NCBI RefSeq assembly: GCF_963422355.1
Contig: NC_085091.1
Location: 3,356,023-3,420,022 of the forward strand
Reading direction: 5' to 3'
DNA length: 64,000 nt
Origin: Corticium candelabrum
Lineage: Eukaryota > Porifera > Homoscleromorpha > Homosclerophorida > Plakinidae
Positions 61,048 through 64,000 of the stretch are shown one piece after another. The first letter of the stretch is position 1. Each line of letters starts with the position of its first letter. Made by a program: the position numbers and the translations under genes. Below the pieces are notes generated by a model. The model was not told the DNA's origin. It saw only the letters and a program-made list of their open reading frames with translations, and ran no database searches.

Positions 61048-63251
61048 TCACAAGTATGTCGTCTCTCCTTCCAGATCCGACAGGGAGATACGTTTTAACC
61101 CACTCGAATTGCTGCCGCCACTTCGCGTGCCTCCTCTGCCAAGTAACGCGTCAAACCGGTGTGGATCACGTGAGCCGGCGGCCGGCTGATAGCGACTGAT
61201 GAGAGGGTCGGCCGATTTCGAGCGCTGAGACCGAGCCCATAGTGCGTTGCTGCTGCTGCTGGCATGTGCGTCGCGCCCGTCGGATGTAGCCTCGCCTCGT
61301 AGGCTTGCCATTTCCGACCGCAACTGACTGAGCTCGTCGTACGCTGCTCGCAGTTCCTTATCCCGCTCGAGATCGCGCTTCTTCAAGTCGGTATTCTCAC
61401 GTTTGAGGGTCTAGAGTAGGATGGTCATCATCAGAGAGAATATTGTATACACATATCAAAGGACTATAGACATGGACTGACTAACCACTGTCTCTCGCAA
61501 CAGTCGAAGTCTTTCCTCTCGCAGTTTGTCCACTTCTCGTTGAAGAGCTTCGATCATTCTTAATAGATTATCTGTAGAATATGAGGGTTATGAAAAACAT
61601 GCTAGCACATAACATACTCCTAGATAGACTTGAGAACACGGACAGAAGTCACTGCCACAAAGAACGAACAGACAAAAGACAGACAAACAGATAGATGAAC
61701 ACAACATAAACACAACATAAACTGAGAGGGGAAGCAAACAGACAAGAAAATCAAACAATAAATCTGTTGGTCTGTCGCTCTTGTTGTCTGTCCTTGTGTC
61801 AGTCAGTAGGTCTGTGATCAACTGTCACATAACCTGTGTAATTACAGTTGCATTTACAATATGGGAACGCTTACGCGTCACGTCATAAATGGATGGACAG
61901 GATGAGACACAACGCTTTCAGCCCTGCATACTGTAAATGCAGCCTAAATGATAGATCATATAGCTACACAGTGTTAATTACCAAAGTCAAAATCCTGCCT
62001 GTTATCAACCTACATAAGAACTCTTCTGAATCACGTCTAAAAACTTCTGCCAAAAAGTCTGCAATAAGTGACAAGGTATACTTACTTATACATAAACCAG
62101 TCTTCCAGAAATCTTGTCACTATTGTCTAAATGGCAGTACAGAGAGTTCTGCTTGATACTCACCAACCAATACATTAAATGGTCAAGGATACAAAGTTCT
62201 CGCTGATTACGAAGAGTAAGTACAGTACATTATCAGTAGAGTATGCCAGTATCACAAAACGAAACCACAGGTGTAATACTATTGTAGCATTGGCAAGGGC
62301 CAATACAACTAAACTTGTAAATGTTACTGTTCTAGGTTAACCAACAATAACAATGAGCACATGGGTTGCATTCCAATTGTCAGTGACTGTTCCCTGGTCT
62401 ACAGAGGTACTAGTGTAACCCTAACGCATGCGTTAATCATGGGCTAATCACAAGCAACACAAGCAAACAGGAGAATGGATTCTAGGAGACAACCAGTAGC
62501 CAATTTGCAGCCACATTGTTGTTACACAAAAAGCAGTGTAGCACTGCTGTCATTTCCTAAGTGTCAAAGCAATTGTTGCAGTCCAAGATAAAACAAATGT
62601 TATATAGTCAACACAGCAACCGACACATGAAGCATTTGGAAAACTCTAATTAACCAGTTACCTAATGCCAGCATGTGTACAATGCCATACTACAAACAGA
62701 TATAGACAGACAAACAGACACACACACCTACACAGAAACAGACAGACAGCAATGAATACTAAAAAAGACAGACGAAAACACAAACAAAACATTTACAGTG
62801 CACACGCACAACTATCATTGCCACCAATACCTTCTTCCGACTCTGACAACGGACTATGATTCGACATGCCCAAACTAGAAGCAGATGACGTAGTACCATA
62901 CTTTCCCTATTACAAGCACTTTCTATGTACTCCAAACTCTATACACTGTATGATTCAAACCATACCTCTGCATAACTATGTCTCTTGCCTCTGCTCATTC
63001 CCGATTCAGCCGAATGCATAACAAATCCAGAACTGTCCATAGCAACCGGCTGAATTCCGACAGAAGACAGTGACCCGATAGGAGAGTCTTCCGTCGACGA
63101 ATTGTCACTGCTAGGCAGTTGTGAGCTTGAAACGCTTTTTTTCCACAACGAACTCGATTGGGAATGTAACTTCATTCCGGCAGGAAGTGTAGACGAGTCG
63201 TACTTTTGGTAGCTGTGCAGCGAGTGTTGAACACGATTCAGCAAGTGCTGT
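61048..63251 (-). CDS. Coiled-coil protein with possible C-terminal PDZ ligand, 5' partial
   Basis: Exons supported: 63251-62966 (QHLLNRVQHSLHSYQKYD, then a Ser-rich region), 61571-61486 and 61410-61048. The last two join in frame and form a heptad-rich coil (MIEALQREVDKLREERLRL, LKRENTDLKKRDLERD), followed by a Ser/Arg/Gly-rich tail ending GETTYL at stop TGA 61050-61048. T-Y-L at the end fits a class I PDZ ligand. Between 62966 and 61571 at least one or two small exons remain unresolved (a candidate ends at GTTG/GTGAGT near 62172). The 5' end lies beyond the window. I do not recognise the family. A decayed copy lies at 33110-37238. Confidence 0.65.
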
Positions 63252-63421
63252 CTAAAAACATAAACAACATCACACCAATATTAAGCAACAAACAAATTGG
63301 AAAAACACCTCATCCCATATCAACTGAGTGTTCAATCGACAAACCATTAAATGGAAAATTACAATAATACTAAAGAGGAGTTTCCTATAAAAGAGGCATC
63401 ACCAGAATGGGTGCAGTTAGC

Positions 63422-63770
63422 TACAGTACAACCCTGATTATCCAGACATTTCAATTATCCCAACATTTCCATAATCTGAACAAATTTATTCCTCCCAAAA
63501 GCAAGTGTCTTTCACTTGTTTCTTGTGTGACATCGTTCCAACAAAACCCATGAATCTGCTTCAAAATAGGAAACATAGAGGAATTTCTTACAACTAATCA
63601 TTAAATGGTGTCAACACGTTGAGTCATTGTTGACCTAGTATTGCTGTATATTAGTCAATTACACATTGTTCATTATGTACTTGACTGTCAATGTATAACT
63701 GAGCCTCAAGAAAGTCACCACACCTTCATTTCCTTATCTGAACAATTTGGATAATCAGGGTTGTAATGTA
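63422..63770. mobile_element. pogo/Tigger-like MITE
   Basis: Left end tacagtacaaccctgattat and right end ataatcagggttgtaatgta are inverted repeats (about 24 bp, one mismatch) with TA at both borders, the target of Tc1/mariner elements. The acag...accctgattatcc end is typical of the pogo group. It is 349 bp without an ORF, in an intron of the coiled-coil gene. Confidence 0.75.
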
Positions 63771-63849
63771 CTAGTTTTCATTTGTCAAACTGTTGGGCAC
63801 GTTTCCACTCACGCTTTAACCGGGTTATCAAGTGGTTTGCACTAAACCA

Positions 63850-64000
63850 GTTACAGTAGAACCCCGCCTTGCGACTACCCCGGAAATACGACCACTTTCC
63901 TCCGGTCCGAAGCATTTCGAGGATCTCTCTCATATATTGTGTTCTCAGAAATACGACCACCTTGGAATTCCAAATTGCGATCAAGCACATGCGCACCTCA
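63850..64000. repeat. Repeat end with acagtagaaccccg motif
   Basis: From 63852 the sequence reads acagtagaaccccgccttgc, then alternating tacgaccac units. It resembles the end of a second transposon of the same general type, cut by the window edge. The frame at 63996-63778 across it is not a gene. Confidence 0.5.

Overview
The window is nuclear DNA of an animal. It shows spliced genes with GT/AG introns (many only 50-80 bp), extracellular domains typical of metazoans (SEA, LDLa, Ig, VWA, laminin G, EGF, TSP1), long dinucleotide arrays, foldback elements and decayed transposons. Nothing in the sequence fixes the species; a sponge or another early-branching invertebrate is my guess only. Layout: (1) 2-2891, plus strand, the 3' part of a membrane protein with two lamin-tail-like domains. 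(2) 6092-32673, minus strand, an intact 36-exon gene that I assembled exon by exon. Every junction keeps frame, the coding length is 13,506 nt (4,501 aa), it starts with a signal peptide and ends with a stop followed by AATAAA. Its order is signal peptide, acidic Ser-Gly segment, SEA-like, Ig, four LDLa, then Ig domains interspersed with four VWA domains, then a long Ig run, then three laminin G domains with EGF-like spacers. That is the plan of perlecan (HSPG2 / unc-52 / trol), with VWA modules in the place of the usual laminin IV/LE region. (3) 33110-37238, a decayed copy of a neighbouring coiled-coil gene. (4) 37.4-44.0 kb, transposon debris: a hAT transposase with several in-frame stops and two Ty3/Gypsy fragments in opposite orientations. 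(5) 44.4-60.5 kb, minus strand, a second, broken copy of the perlecan-like gene. Its 5' exons are nearly perfect except for one stop codon, one extra Ig-VWA cassette is intact, a four-repeat TSP1 module sits in frame before the last VWA, and the 3' part is frameshifted and lacks all laminin G exons. (6) 61048-63251 and beyond, the 3' part of the intact coiled-coil gene. Sections 3 and 2 match sections 6 and 5 in order and orientation at an offset of about 28 kb, so the region arose by a large tandem duplication; the upstream copy of the perlecan-like gene and the downstream copy of the coiled-coil gene then decayed. How the genes work together: the intact product should be a very large secreted basement-membrane-type proteoglycan. 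SEA and Ser-Gly sites would carry glycosaminoglycan, LDLa and laminin G would bind lipoproteins and receptors, and the VWA domains would add metal-dependent protein binding. The lamin-tail gene converges on it from the other side with its own membrane anchor and an NPxY tail. The most interesting system here is the VWA-containing perlecan-like gene together with its remodelled tandem copy.
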